Part shown: positions 34,663 through 42,474 of the stretch, piece by piece
How the letters are laid out: the number at the start of each line of letters is the position of its first letter
Position numbering within the stretch: position 1 is the first letter of the stretch
Source: Tetradesmus obliquus
Lineage: Eukaryota > Chlorophyta > Chlorophyceae > Sphaeropleales > Scenedesmaceae
Length of the DNA: 64,000 bases
NCBI GenBank assembly: GCA_030272155.1
Contig: CP126203.1
Location: 4,780,501 to 4,844,500 of the forward strand
Direction of reading: 5' to 3'
Made by a program: the position numbers and the translations under genes
The notes under the pieces: model-generated
Told to the model about the DNA's origin: nothing
The model's database searches: none
What the model saw: the letters and a program-made list of their open reading frames with translations, nothing else

Positions 34663-34941
34663 TTGTCCGGGCTTCCTCCTTCAAAGGGTTCATTACTTTC
34701 GATGAACTTATACTGCTGCGGAACTCTGCAGTCAAGCGTTTTGAAACGCTCAGCAGCTGCTCATCTTCAGCCTGTCCAGCATTGTTTTGCTGCGATGTAA
34801 CAGCCCCAGTTGTGCAAAAGGCTTGTTAACCTGCAAATATCTTGCATCGTGCGCCACCTGTGGCCGTATGCTGCTCTTGCTGGGGTAGACTAAGCTAGTC
34901 ATCACGGATTTCGAAGCGGACCGACCCGTTGGTTCTTGCAT
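21480..34941 (-). CDS. FUSC-like multi-pass membrane protein (17 exons)
   Basis: Predicted membrane transporter-like protein of about 1,236 aa. Exons (minus): 34941-34858, 34789-34506, 33918-33762, 33195-33091, 32599-32498, 31416-31315, 30920-30295, 29986-29641, 28863-28786, 28211-27977, 27428-27238, 26902-26699, 25780-25181, 24622-24523, 23624-23485, 22106-21873, 21602-21480. All phases agree. Two hydrophobic modules are seen. The first (exons 2-6) includes MFVACLFSFV, VVSTLFLVAAVM and AGLVLPTLAS. The second (exons 11-13) includes AKYWLVLSLVLCA, GTISGGALGYLV, ITLTLMTLSALVLC and VLAGVLTSAFVANYILPW. The repeated pattern of about six helices, a pre-helix RV.A.LAGV block and a P at the helix end matches the FUSC family (fusaric-acid-resistance-like, AaeB/YccS, related to plant ALMT). 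A long Ala/Ser/acidic linker (exon 7) and a Gln-rich exon 16 are soluble. Substrate unknown. The start (34941) is the first ATG after an in-frame stop; intron 1 is only 68 nt. Confidence 0.85.
22191..22385 (+). mobile_element. Two LINE-like tail copies with (GAT)n ends
   Basis: Plus-strand copies of the motif seen at 3.4 and 7.9 kb: GGGGCGCGGGGCCGATGGCG then GCTATTGCTTGATGGGTGAC and ATGATGATGATG (22310-22380), and a related shorter one ending GGTAACATGCTGATGAAGAT (22230-22268). They lie in the intron upstream of FUSC-like exon 16, in antisense. Confidence 0.5.
22435..22480 (-). repeat. Acceptor-side echo of FUSC-like exon 16
   Basis: A copy of CAGCGCATGGCC.TGTA plus AAGC.G..GCGGCAGATG upstream of the true exon (22106), preceded by a CTG run. 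Confidence 0.7.
22660..23445 (-). repeat. Donor-side echoes of FUSC-like exon 15 (about 5)
   Basis: The exon 15 end, coding VSAVLAAPSPQHVHMVKVL, with its GTGAGTG donor recurs at roughly 23360-23440, 23225-23310, 23095-23180, 22965-23040 and 22660-22740. The four copies nearest the exon are at about 130-bp spacing and share intron filler (CCATTTGTAAGG). Confidence 0.95.
23695..23945 (-). repeat. Acceptor-side echoes of FUSC-like exon 15 (2)
   Basis: The exon start, coding GVHHLHYGVAALEGQV, recurs at 23700-23790 and 23865-23940. TTTAGGG-type telomere-like repeats lie between the copies. Confidence 0.9.
24070..24440 (-). repeat. Donor-side echoes of FUSC-like exon 14 (3)
   Basis: The exon 14 end (CAGCTGGCCATGGCCCCGCC, CTGCATCTCGGGGCG) plus the CACAGGTGGGGAG-type donor recurs at 24390-24440, 24200-24260 and 24070-24105. 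The spacers are AAT/ATT trinucleotide-rich. Confidence 0.9.
24255..24510. repeat. AAT/ATT microsatellite tracts in an intron
   Basis: Runs of AATAAT with variation, very low GC against the GC-rich surroundings, at 24255-24365 and 24445-24510. Each begins just downstream (gene sense) of a donor echo, so the tract was duplicated along with the exon end. Confidence 0.8.
24715..24775 (-). repeat. Acceptor-side echo of FUSC-like exon 14
   Basis: A copy of the exon start (GAGGTGCCTCAGCTGCTGGG, CTGTCGCTGCTG) with TTGCAG acceptor lies upstream of the true exon at 24622; CTG tracts flank it on both sides. Confidence 0.85.
25045..25110 (-). repeat. Donor-side echo of FUSC-like exon 13
   Basis: About 55 bases of the exon end (GATGAAGGACACTGTGGCCT, GAAGAGAGGGGTGCTGG) and its GTGAGTGTGT donor recur once. 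Confidence 0.9.
26060..26585 (-). repeat. Donor-side echoes of FUSC-like exon 12 (about 4)
   Basis: A copy at 26460-26580 repeats about 115 bases of the exon end, coding VMVGAAGLVGLATPT and the following helix, with the CAGGTGCGGGG donor. Shorter copies occur near 26260-26300, 26115-26150 and 26065-26095. Confidence 0.85.
27475..27660 (-). repeat. Acceptor-side echoes of FUSC-like exon 11 (2) with CTG runs
   Basis: The exon start, coding GITAMLSSPRFQAGAKYWLV, recurs at 27475-27560 (open over the block) and in a more diverged form at 27605-27660, each after (CTG)n. Confidence 0.95.
27860..28290 (-). repeat. Echoes on both sides of FUSC-like exon 10
   Basis: Donor-side copy (GGCAGGGCTC, GGAG) at 27870-27905; acceptor-side copy (TTCATATGGCCCCTCACCAG, resembling the FTWSLTNGI codons) at 28240-28290. 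Confidence 0.75.
28388..28780. repeat. Degenerate 12-15 bp minisatellite, GTCACCCATGG type
   Basis: About 400 bases built from variants of GTCACCCATGGC on the plus strand, filling the intron side of the FUSC-like exon 9 donor. In gene sense the donor itself (CAGGTGAGGCCATGGGTGA) contains the unit, so the array probably grew from the splice site. Confidence 0.9.
29140..29560 (-). repeat. Donor-side echoes of FUSC-like exon 8 (3)
   Basis: The exon end, coding AKEELAQFML, with GTGAGGCA recurs at 29515-29560 and 29385-29430, and as a decayed copy (coding AQEVLAQS) at about 29137-29165. Confidence 0.85.
31490..31945 (-). repeat. Acceptor-side echoes of FUSC-like exon 6 (about 4)
   Basis: The exon start, coding VWATGGVLMLA, recurs about four times (near 31500, 31608, 31710 and 31925) upstream of the true exon at 31416. 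The spacers are CTG and CTGCCATTG runs. Confidence 0.95.
32235..32735 (-). repeat. Echoes on both sides of FUSC-like exon 5
   Basis: Exon 5 is 32599-32498. A donor-side copy (CTGACCAGCATCACTGCCTG, ACAGTCACAGAGGTGCGG type) lies at 32245-32320; an acceptor-side copy (GTGGGCACCGCCCC, CTGGGCATGCAGAGCTGC) at 32665-32730, next to CTG tracts. Confidence 0.9.
33255..33495 (-). repeat. Acceptor-side echoes of FUSC-like exon 4 (2)
   Basis: GGCAGCCTGGC.AAGCTGGC with a CACTGCAG-type acceptor recurs at 33262-33310 and, shorter, at 33465-33490. Confidence 0.8.
33600..34095 (-). repeat. Echoes on both sides of FUSC-like exon 3
   Basis: Exon 3 is 33918-33762. A donor-side copy (AGCATGGTGGGCTCGCTGCT type) lies at 33645-33695 beside CTG tracts; an acceptor-side copy (GCAGGGCGATCAATTTCGGC, GTGTGGTGTCCAC, TTCCTTGTGGCTGCC) at 34010-34092. 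Confidence 0.85.
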
Positions 34942-35172
34942 ACTACCACCGATCTCAGACACGCCTGCCTTGATTTCCAAAAGCTATTGGGCGGATTGTT
35001 ATAAATGCAGCATGCTACAGACTCCAGCACTGCCGTAGGGTTGTTTTGGAGAGGGGTGACATGCGTGTCGCAGGGCTCTCACGATTTTCGCAGTGCAACG
35101 CTGCACAGCAGCCACAACGGCCGCCAGCCGTAGCCACAAGATCACGAACAAGCACATGTCAGATATCAGCAG

Positions 35173-35177
35173 TTACA
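35173..35177 (-). terminator. Possible poly(A) signal of eL28
   Basis: TGTAA on the minus strand about 170 nt after the stop. TGTAA is the usual chlorophyte polyadenylation signal; a pentamer is weak evidence alone. Confidence 0.3.
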
Positions 35178-35346
35178 ATGGCAGGCACATCAGCGCCCGG
35201 CAACTGCAAGCCACCACACGACAGCACGCCAGCAGCAGCTGCGCTGTGCTGCTGCTGCAGCTCAAGCCACCACTGCTGCCATTGCCTGGCAGAGCCTTAG
35301 GCACCTCCAGCACCAGCAGCAAAATAGCTCAACAGCCCTCTGCTGC

Positions 35347-37855
35347 TTACTGGGCCTTGGCTGCTGCCTTCTTCACGCGGATGCTCTTCAGCACGGCAGC
35401 GGCACGTGCCACGGCGGCAGCCTGCAGCAGCGGCAGCAGCAGCGGCGGCAGAAGCCAGCAGCAACAGTCAGCACAGTCACCTTGAGGTCGGGCCTGTGGC
35501 CGGCCACCTCGTTGGCCACGCTGTTCCCCATATATTCTACCAAACGCCCCAAAATACACATGTTAACTTGCTGTGAGCTCTGTCAACGCACCTTGAGATC
35601 GGGCCTGTATCCGGCCACCTCCTTGGCCATGCTCTCCGTACAACACAACATACCACACGCAACACGCCCCACAACACAGATGCTGACTCTCTGTAGCACA
35701 CCAAGCCGCACCGTGAGGTCGGGCCTGTAGCCGGCCACCTCCTTGGCCACGCTCTCTCCAAATCCAACCACACTCCTCACACACAACACAGTTCAACATG
35801 TAAGTCTGCAAAGCAACACACCTTGAGGTCGGGCCTGTAGTTGACCACCTCCTTGGCCACGCTCTCCCCAAAACATGCAGGTTTGCATGATACTATGCAA
35901 GAAAGAACAATAAACCCTTGTCCAGCGCACCTTGAGGTCGGGCCTGTATCCGGCCACCTCCTTGGCCACGCTCTTGAGCACGCGGCGGCCGTTCTTCTTG
36001 CTGACGCTGGTGCTCAGGTTCTTGGCGGGCTGGCTCACAGCCTTGCTGCGCTTCTTGGACACCTGGCAGCAGCAGCAGCAGCAGTGAGGTGATTGCTCAA
36101 ACAAGCAGTATGGTAAGCGATGATAGGCTGTCACGTGGCGTGGACATATATGTTGTGTGCCTGCCCGCAGTGTCCTGCCACGGCTGCTGGTGTCAAAAGC
36201 CGTACAAGTGTCGCAATGTCCAAGAGTTTGCACCTGGCCTGGTGCTGCCAGCTGCATCATGCTTGCTGCCTGCCACGCAACGCTGCTTCCGCCGCATGCG
36301 GCTGCGTTGCACCCCTGCTGCCGCTGCTGCCGCTGCTGCCGCTGGGCCACTGCCATCAATTGCCTCGCTGCAGCATCCATCCATGCACACTCGACAACCC
36401 CGATGCACAGCCAGCCAGCCCTCTGACCCTCTGCGTGCAGCTTGCTACTCTGCTGCGGCTGCCTGCTGCGCCACTGCTGTGCCACGGCTGCCGCGGCTGC
36501 TGTCCCAAACATGCCTTGCGCCTTCAACCATGCTGTGCCGTGGTGTGCAGTGCGGTTGTCAGCTCATGCTATGCAGCCACACCACAAAGTAACAGCCTGA
36601 TGCCACTGCCAACATGCCCTGCCCATAGCCACCATCTGCCTGCGCCTCTGATTTGTGCTGCTGCTGCTGCTGCTGCTGTGACTGCTGCCCTGCTGTGATG
36701 CCCATCTGCACTGGCGCTGCGCCGCCCATTTGCGCGGCTGCTTCTGCTGCTGCTGCTGCATGACCCATATGCGCTGGCACATGTGCTGCTGCGCCATGGC
36801 GTTTGCCTGCTGCTGCTGCTGCTGCTGCTGCTGCTATACATCTGGCCTGCTACTGCACAGCCTATCTGCCGCTGCTGCTGCTACTGCTGCTGCTGCTGCC
36901 GCACCTTGACGGCGTCGCCCTCAGCGCTGATGTCCACAGTCTTGGCGTTGGCCAGGCCTGCAGCAGCAGCAGCAGCAGCAGCAGCACAACACAGGTTGTA
37001 CGCAGGTCAGCAGCAGCAGAGCGCAACAGCCTGGTGATATGGCTTATGATGCCCTTGCAGGAATACACAGCTGACACACGTGCGCAATCCAGGCAAGGCG
37101 GCAGCATGCAAGTGGGCAATTGCCTGCGCTGTCTGCTGCTGCTGCTGCTGTGGTGGTGGTGGTAGTGGGCCGCACTGCCGCCGCTGCTGTGCTGGTTTGC
37201 ACTGCCACTGCTGCTGCTGCCACTGCTGATGCTGCTGCCGTTTATGCTGCCACTGCCAGGCACCAGGCCGAAGGTGTGCGGCACAAACCCGGCTGAGCTA
37301 CACTGCAGTCCAGCAGCCCAGCCTGCTGGTGCTGCTGCCTTTAGGGCCCAGCATGGCATGCCCACACGCCAGCTGTCAGCTGCTTAATCAACAATTACAA
37401 CACTGCTGGTGCTGCCGTTGCTGCAGGAAAGACCAAATCATGTATGGCAAGACACCGATGGTGCTGCTGTTGGTGCTGCTTCACCACAGCTCCCTGCTGA
37501 GCCAGGTGCGCAGATTGACTTGACGCTAGCTGTCAGCTCACAAGCAGCTGCTGCTGCTGCTGCTGCTGCAGCTGCTGCTGGCCTGCAATCCAAGCCTCTG
37601 CTCCAGCTGCATGGCCTGAGCAGCTGCAGCCAGCGCAGGCCACTGCCGCCAGCAGCAAGCCAGCAGCAGCAGCAGCACCTGCAGCAGAGCAGCACGTCTC
37701 GCAGCCGCCCGGCCTCGCTGCTCACCGCTGTACTTGTAGCTGTGCTTGTTGTACAGGTTGCCGGCCTCAGCGGAGAAGCTGGTGTGGTTGAGGTTCTTCC
37801 TGAGGAAGCTGTTGTGGCCCTTCACCACCTCCCAGATGAGCTGAGGAGCAGCCAT
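35347..37855 (-). CDS. RPL28: 60S ribosomal protein eL28 (4 exons)
   Basis: Component of the large cytosolic ribosomal subunit. Exons (minus): 37855-37726, 36957-36905, 36062-35931, 35421-35347; phases 1, 0, 0 at the three junctions; 129 aa, within the usual eL28 range. The N-terminus MAAPQLIWEVVKGHNSFL and NLYNKHSYKYSGLAN match plant eL28 closely; YRPDLK followed by a basic C-terminal helix (LKSIRVKKAAAKAQ) is the conserved end. The start is the first ATG of the conserved N-terminus. Introns 1 and 3 contain CTG tracts by the acceptors, and the third exon has four donor-side echoes. It is divergent from the plus-strand genes to its right. Confidence 0.97.
35481..35870 (-). repeat. Donor-side echoes of eL28 exon 3 (4)
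   Basis: Four copies of AGCGTGGCCAAGGAGGTGGC + TACAGGCCCGACCTCAAG + GTG lie in intron 3 at about 105-125 bp spacing. All begin at the same exon base, preceded by a short purine stretch (AGAG or GGAG), and all keep the donor GT. Codons are largely preserved between copies. Confidence 0.97.
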
Positions 37856-38411
37856 TTTTCTCGGCTTTCTAAAACCTGCGGCGAGCGAAGCAAAGCGTTG
37901 CACCGATCAGGAAGCAGCAGGCCGCAGAGCAGCAAGAGTGCCGGCGGTGACAGTGCTGCTCATAGGTGGCTAGCATGCGCAGGCCCGCACCTTACAACAC
38001 GTCTCCGCACTGAGAGAAAAAGGGTGATTATGGCAAGAAGCAGCAGCTATGGCTGTGCGCCAGACTCGAGTGTGACAAAGGGCTCTCAAGGCGCAATACC
38101 TCGCTCATGGCCGGAAGCAAACCTGTAACGTTCTTGTTCATTGTCGAATCCGTTAGTTTACTTTAAGTTTGGCTTTGCCTGGTAGTGCTGCGATCCCCTG
38201 TACTGCTTCCACTGACAGGCCACCCCTGGCAGTGGGGGTGAATTAGGCAGCTTTCTGCATGCAGGAAAGAGCAAAATGGATCTCAAAGCAAACACTTTCC
38301 TACTGGTAGAGTAAATCACCAGCATTCCTCACCGGCCTGCCTCAGACAGCAGTTCCTGCAGGCTGACCTGCACATGACGCGCAGGCAAGCGGCTTGCCAT
38401 CCCATGATGGC

Positions 38412-38798
38412 ATGATGCTGATGTGGGCCGCCGCATGTGCCTTTCATCCAGCTGCCGTATGGCTATACCAAGATCCCACAGAAAGTTGTGTGATGGTTCA
38501 CAGCCATTTGACCGTCAGTGACTGTGCGGGCAACCAAATTTGCAATTGGGCAACCCACGGCACAGCTGAGAATTGGTACACAGCCCAGCCTACAGGGTAC
38601 TGCGACCAATACAGGCCTTTTGGTGTGCTGGCTGCAAGCAACTGCAGTGCAGCATTCTGTTGCCGGCTTTACATGCCGGCAGTGATGAAAGGTCGCTCAG
38701 GTGACACTGCAGGCTACGCATCACGTTTTCGCCTCAGGTTACAAGTGAATCATAAAACACCACTGGCTGGCGTCCTGGTAGGAGTGTTTCGGCCGTAA
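38412..38798 (+). CDS. Hypothetical small Cys-rich protein
   Basis: An open frame of about 128 codons from the first ATG, with a hydrophobic N-terminal stretch and several cysteines (QICNWATHG, YCDQY, CSAAFCCRLY). It lies between the divergent eL28 gene and gene A. No family recognised, no splice context seen. It could be a real secreted or membrane protein, an exon of a larger gene, or chance. Confidence 0.25.
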   Translation: MMLMWAAACAFHPAAVWLYQDPTESCVMVHSHLTVSDCAGNQICNWATHGTAENWYTAQPTGYCDQYRPFGVLAASNCSAAFCCRLYMPAVMKGRSGDTAGYASRFRLRLQVNHKTPLAGVLVGVFRP

Positions 38799-39138
38799 TC
38801 CTGTCTTACGTACACACACGGGGCGACGGGGCAGGATTACGCGGTGCCACTGTTGCAGAGTGCGGCAAAGTTGCGCTGAATACTTTTCGCGGGTTATATT
38901 CAGTCATATTTTGCAGCCTTCACCACCAGGGGCCTTGTGCCTGCCAAACCCCCGTGGCGCTCCTGTTCCGCCCGTGCACCAGGTGGCTTGTGCTCCGGCC
39001 CCAGTGTGCACAGTTCTTGCGTCCACACTCCATCAAATGATAGATTTCGCTGAAAGGTTAGTTTAGTTTCTATTTTACCATGGCGCGTTGTTCCGGGGAG
39101 GCTTGTGGAGCAACCGGATGGTAGCTAATAGAGCAAGT

Positions 39139-39416
39139 ATGGACGACGGGGTAAACACCAGCGCAGACCAAGCATGTTTGCGAATACTGCAGCCTCAAAG
39201 CTATAAGCTGCGTGTCGGAAAGGGCTACAGCCACAGAGTGCAGCAGCTGGAGCAGGTGCTGCTGCAGAAGCAGAGGCAGCTTGCCAAGCTGAAGAGGATT
39301 CAAACAACCCTCAAAGAACGCCAGCAGGTGCGTCGACAAGAACAGCAGTTGGACTGAAAAGGTGGAAAAGGTGGAAGTCATCCACTGCACGGCCACAGCT
39401 TGTTGGGGAGGCCCTG

Positions 39417-39482
<66 letters not shown>

Positions 39483-40071
39483 CGTGTCCAGCTGCATCAG
39501 GCAGCAGGTGGAATTGCTCGCTGTGCTGCACCTTCAGCCTGCCTGAGCCGGAAGACGCCTTCACCCACGTTATTCTGCTCCTCTGCTGCCTTGCAGGTGG
39601 TGTCCAGCTGCATCCGGCAGCAGGTGGACCTCCTCGCTGTGCTGGGCCGGCTCACCTTCAGCCTGCCTGAGCCTGACGATGCCGCCTATGAGGCCAAAGC
39701 AACAGCAGCAGTGGAGGCACTCATAAAGGACATGGAGGCAGCACGGGTATGTCAAGAGTGAGGCAGACAGCAAGCAGCGATGCAGCAGTGATTGCTGGTG
39801 CATATGCTGCTCATGCATTGCCATGTGATGACAATGTACAGTGATCACATGCTGCTGCCTGCAACCTTGCAGAGTAATGCCGCCGATCCTTCACCGTATG
39901 CTCTCCTGCTGCTGCTGCCGCCACCGCCTGTGTGCCGCAGCTGATGCAGGAGGCAGACAGCCTGCCCTCCCCGCCACCCACGCCAGCAGCCGGAGGCCGC
40001 ACGCGGCAGCAGGCCCGGCAGCAGCAGCAGGCCCGGCAGCAGCAGCAGCAGCAATCCCGGCAGCAGCCGGG

Positions 40072-40113
<42 letters not shown>

Positions 40114-40653
40114 TGTGCAGGAGGAGCGCTTCAACATGATGATTGCGCGCACCTTTTTGGCTGATCCGCAGCACACAGCCACGCTGCGGCGCATTGGTGG
40201 AGCATCTGTAGAAGAGCTAGCAGGTGGGTGGGGCCAGGGCTGAGGCTGGTGTGTCACAATCAAAACCACCAACTAACACATGTTGAGAGGTTGGTGCCAT
40301 CATCAGTTTACCATTCAGTAGCATAGGCTAGTGTGTCTGAGAGCAGTCTGATGGCATGCCGCTGCAGGGTTTGCGTTGGCCGGGGAGCGAGTGTGTGGTG
40401 TGTAGCGCGTCTGTAGTGGCACACATGCCATGGCGTCAGCTGCGACGGTGCTCAGCAATGTGTCTTGCCACTCATCCTGCTGGTCCATGCTGTCGCCATG
40501 GCCTGCCAGGTGATGGGTTTTGCCAGCCTGGCCACCTGCCGCTTGCCAGCTGCTGGCCATTGCTGCGCACCAGGCTGGCTGGTCCAAAAGAAACCAAGTC
40601 AGCACCCCTTGCACGCATGCACCTGCTCATGCTGCGTCTACTCCTGCTGCCGC

Positions 40654-40692
<39 letters not shown>

Positions 40693-41610
40693 AGGCATGC
40701 TGCACGCACACGTGCTGCAACCCTGGCCGCCCGCGGCATGGCACCAACCGTTGCAGTTTGGCTGCAACACATGCTTGCACTCATGCTCCCGCTCCTGTTC
40801 CTCCCACTGCTGCTGCTGCTGCTGCTGCCGCAGGCATGCTGCACGCACACGTGCTGCAGCTGGGCCTAGCTGTGGCTCGCTACCCCCGGCAGACATACAT
40901 GCAACCAGCAGACCTGGAGGCCATGGATGACTCAGCAGACCGGCGGCGCATGCAGCTGGCAAACGAGCGGCTGCACGCGGCACACAAGGCCCTCAGCACG
41001 ACTGCGTTCCTGCTGCACATTGTCGGGGACAAGGTGCTGCAGCTGAGCACGCTCAACCTGGAGATGCTACAGGTGGAGAGCCCTCCAGAGGGCTTCTGGG
41101 AGGTGGGGCATGTGTGGTGTTATACATCTTGTTACTTTGTTATTTGGTTATAACTATTGGCAGCACGCTCAACCTGGAGACCCTGCAGGTGGAGAGCCCT
41201 CCAAAGGGTTTCTGGGAGGTGGGCACACACAGCCTGCGGCAGCCCACTAACGCCGTGCTGTCCGCTGTGAAAAGGCAGTTTTCATAGCATGATCAACGCA
41301 CCGCGGTGCACCTGCAAGCAATGCTCGGCCAGAAGCCTCCCTGCCCAAAGCTGTTGTGGACGCCATAACGCATGTGCAGTGTGTTGTGCTCTGCATTTTG
41401 CCGCTTTGGAATGCCTAGTGGCAGCTGTGCACCACAATGTGGCCTCGCCAGCACGCGCTGGGGCTTCGCCGCAGCCGCCGCCGCAGCAGCAATGCATTGT
41501 GCAGCAGCTCCATAGCCGTTGCCGGCCCAGCGAAAACACCACGTGCCTGTTACCCTGATGTCTGTGTATGCTGAATTGGCTTTTGCCGCTCCTGCTGCTG
41601 CTGCTGCTGC

Positions 41611-41655
<45 letters not shown>

Positions 41656-42474
41656 AGGAGGTGGCACACACCCTGGCAGTGCCCACCGGCCACATGACGC
41701 AGCTGCATTCCAGCTTCCTGCTGTACAGCGACAAGCGCAGCGAGCTCACACACCAGATGCAGGACACCATGCGCCAGCTGCAGCAGCTGCTGGCGCAACT
41801 CACACCGCAGCAGGATGTGGCCGCTGCCGCGCAGAGCAGCAGCAGCAGTGGCAGCGGCAGCGGCAGTGCTGCTGGCATTGCAGGCTGCGATGGCTTAGAG
41901 GCAGCAGCGGTTATGTTTGAGGCCATAGATCGGGCTGACCGGCTGCTGCAGCAGCTCAGCCGGCAGGTGTGGAGCCTAAGGGAGGCCAGCCGCTGCTTCA
42001 TCTTCCACTTTGCGGACGTGCTGGACCCGCTGCAGGTGAGAGTCTGGCTGCAGTAGTGCAACTGATTGCCGCTTCTTTCTTTTTACTCTTGCTTTGTGTT
42101 TTATCAATGCGGACAAAGTTCCATGAAAGCTGACCTGATTTCCTCTGAATATACCTGGCTTTCACTTCGCGGACGCGTTTGACCCGCCTGGCGACCATCA
42201 ACTCCTGGCCACTCCTTCCATTTTGCCTTTACTTTGCTCAAGTAGTGGTGGGATACCCATGGACGTTGCCGCATGTCCTTCCTTCCTGCAGATGTCCCTG
42301 GCCACCATCAACTCCTGGCCCTTCCTGCTGCAGCCGCCGCCTGTGGTTGAGGTGCTGGTGAAGCAGGCAGTAGCTCGGCAGCAGCAGCAGGAGCAGGTAC
42401 AGGCGGCGCGGCCACAGCAGCAGCAGCAGGCGGCGAGAGGCAGCCCAAGGACAGCCGAAACGGACAGCCGCTGA
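39139..42474 (+). CDS. Coiled-coil family protein, gene A (6 exons)
   Basis: First of three tandem paralogues, about 483 aa. Exons: 39139-39327, 39597-39746, 39941-40223, 40834-41102, 41658-42035, 42292-42474; phases 0, 0, 1, 0, 0. Exon 1 ends in a leucine-heptad stretch (QQLEQVLLQKQRQLAKLKR). Exon 2 encodes VDLLAVLGRLTFSLPEPDDA. Exon 3 has Gln runs. Exon 4 encodes LGLAVARYPRQTYM and LSTLNLEMLQVE. Exon 5 encodes HMTQLHSSFLLY and LREASRCFIFHFADVLDPLQ. Exon 6 encodes INSWPFLLQPPPVVEVLV. The start was chosen to match gene C; an ATG 21 nt upstream is in frame. The family is not recognised. The last two exons resemble, from memory, the region after the zipper in algal bZIP proteins, but no basic region is present here. 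Confidence 0.88.
39480..39565 (+). repeat. Acceptor-side echo of gene A exon 2
   Basis: GTGTCCAGCTGCATC, GGCAGCAGGTGGA, CTTCAGCCTGCCTGAGCC and a GACGCC block recur upstream of the true exon (39597), right after a CTG tract (39421-39480). Confidence 0.9.
40685..40735 (+). repeat. Acceptor-side echo of gene A exon 4
   Basis: CTGCAG followed by GCATGCTGCACGCACACGTG and CTGCA, identical to the start of exon 4 (40834), after a CTG tract. Confidence 0.9.
41160..41222 (+). repeat. Donor-side echo of gene A exon 4
   Basis: AGCACGCTCAACCTGGAGAC, CCTGCAGGTGGAGAGCCCTC and TTCTGGGAGGTGGG repeat the exon 4 end and its donor. Confidence 0.95.
42174..42230 (+). repeat. Acceptor-side echo of gene A exon 6
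   Basis: CTGGCGACCATCAACTCCTG then GCCACTCCTTCC, close to the exon 6 start (42292). Confidence 0.85.
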
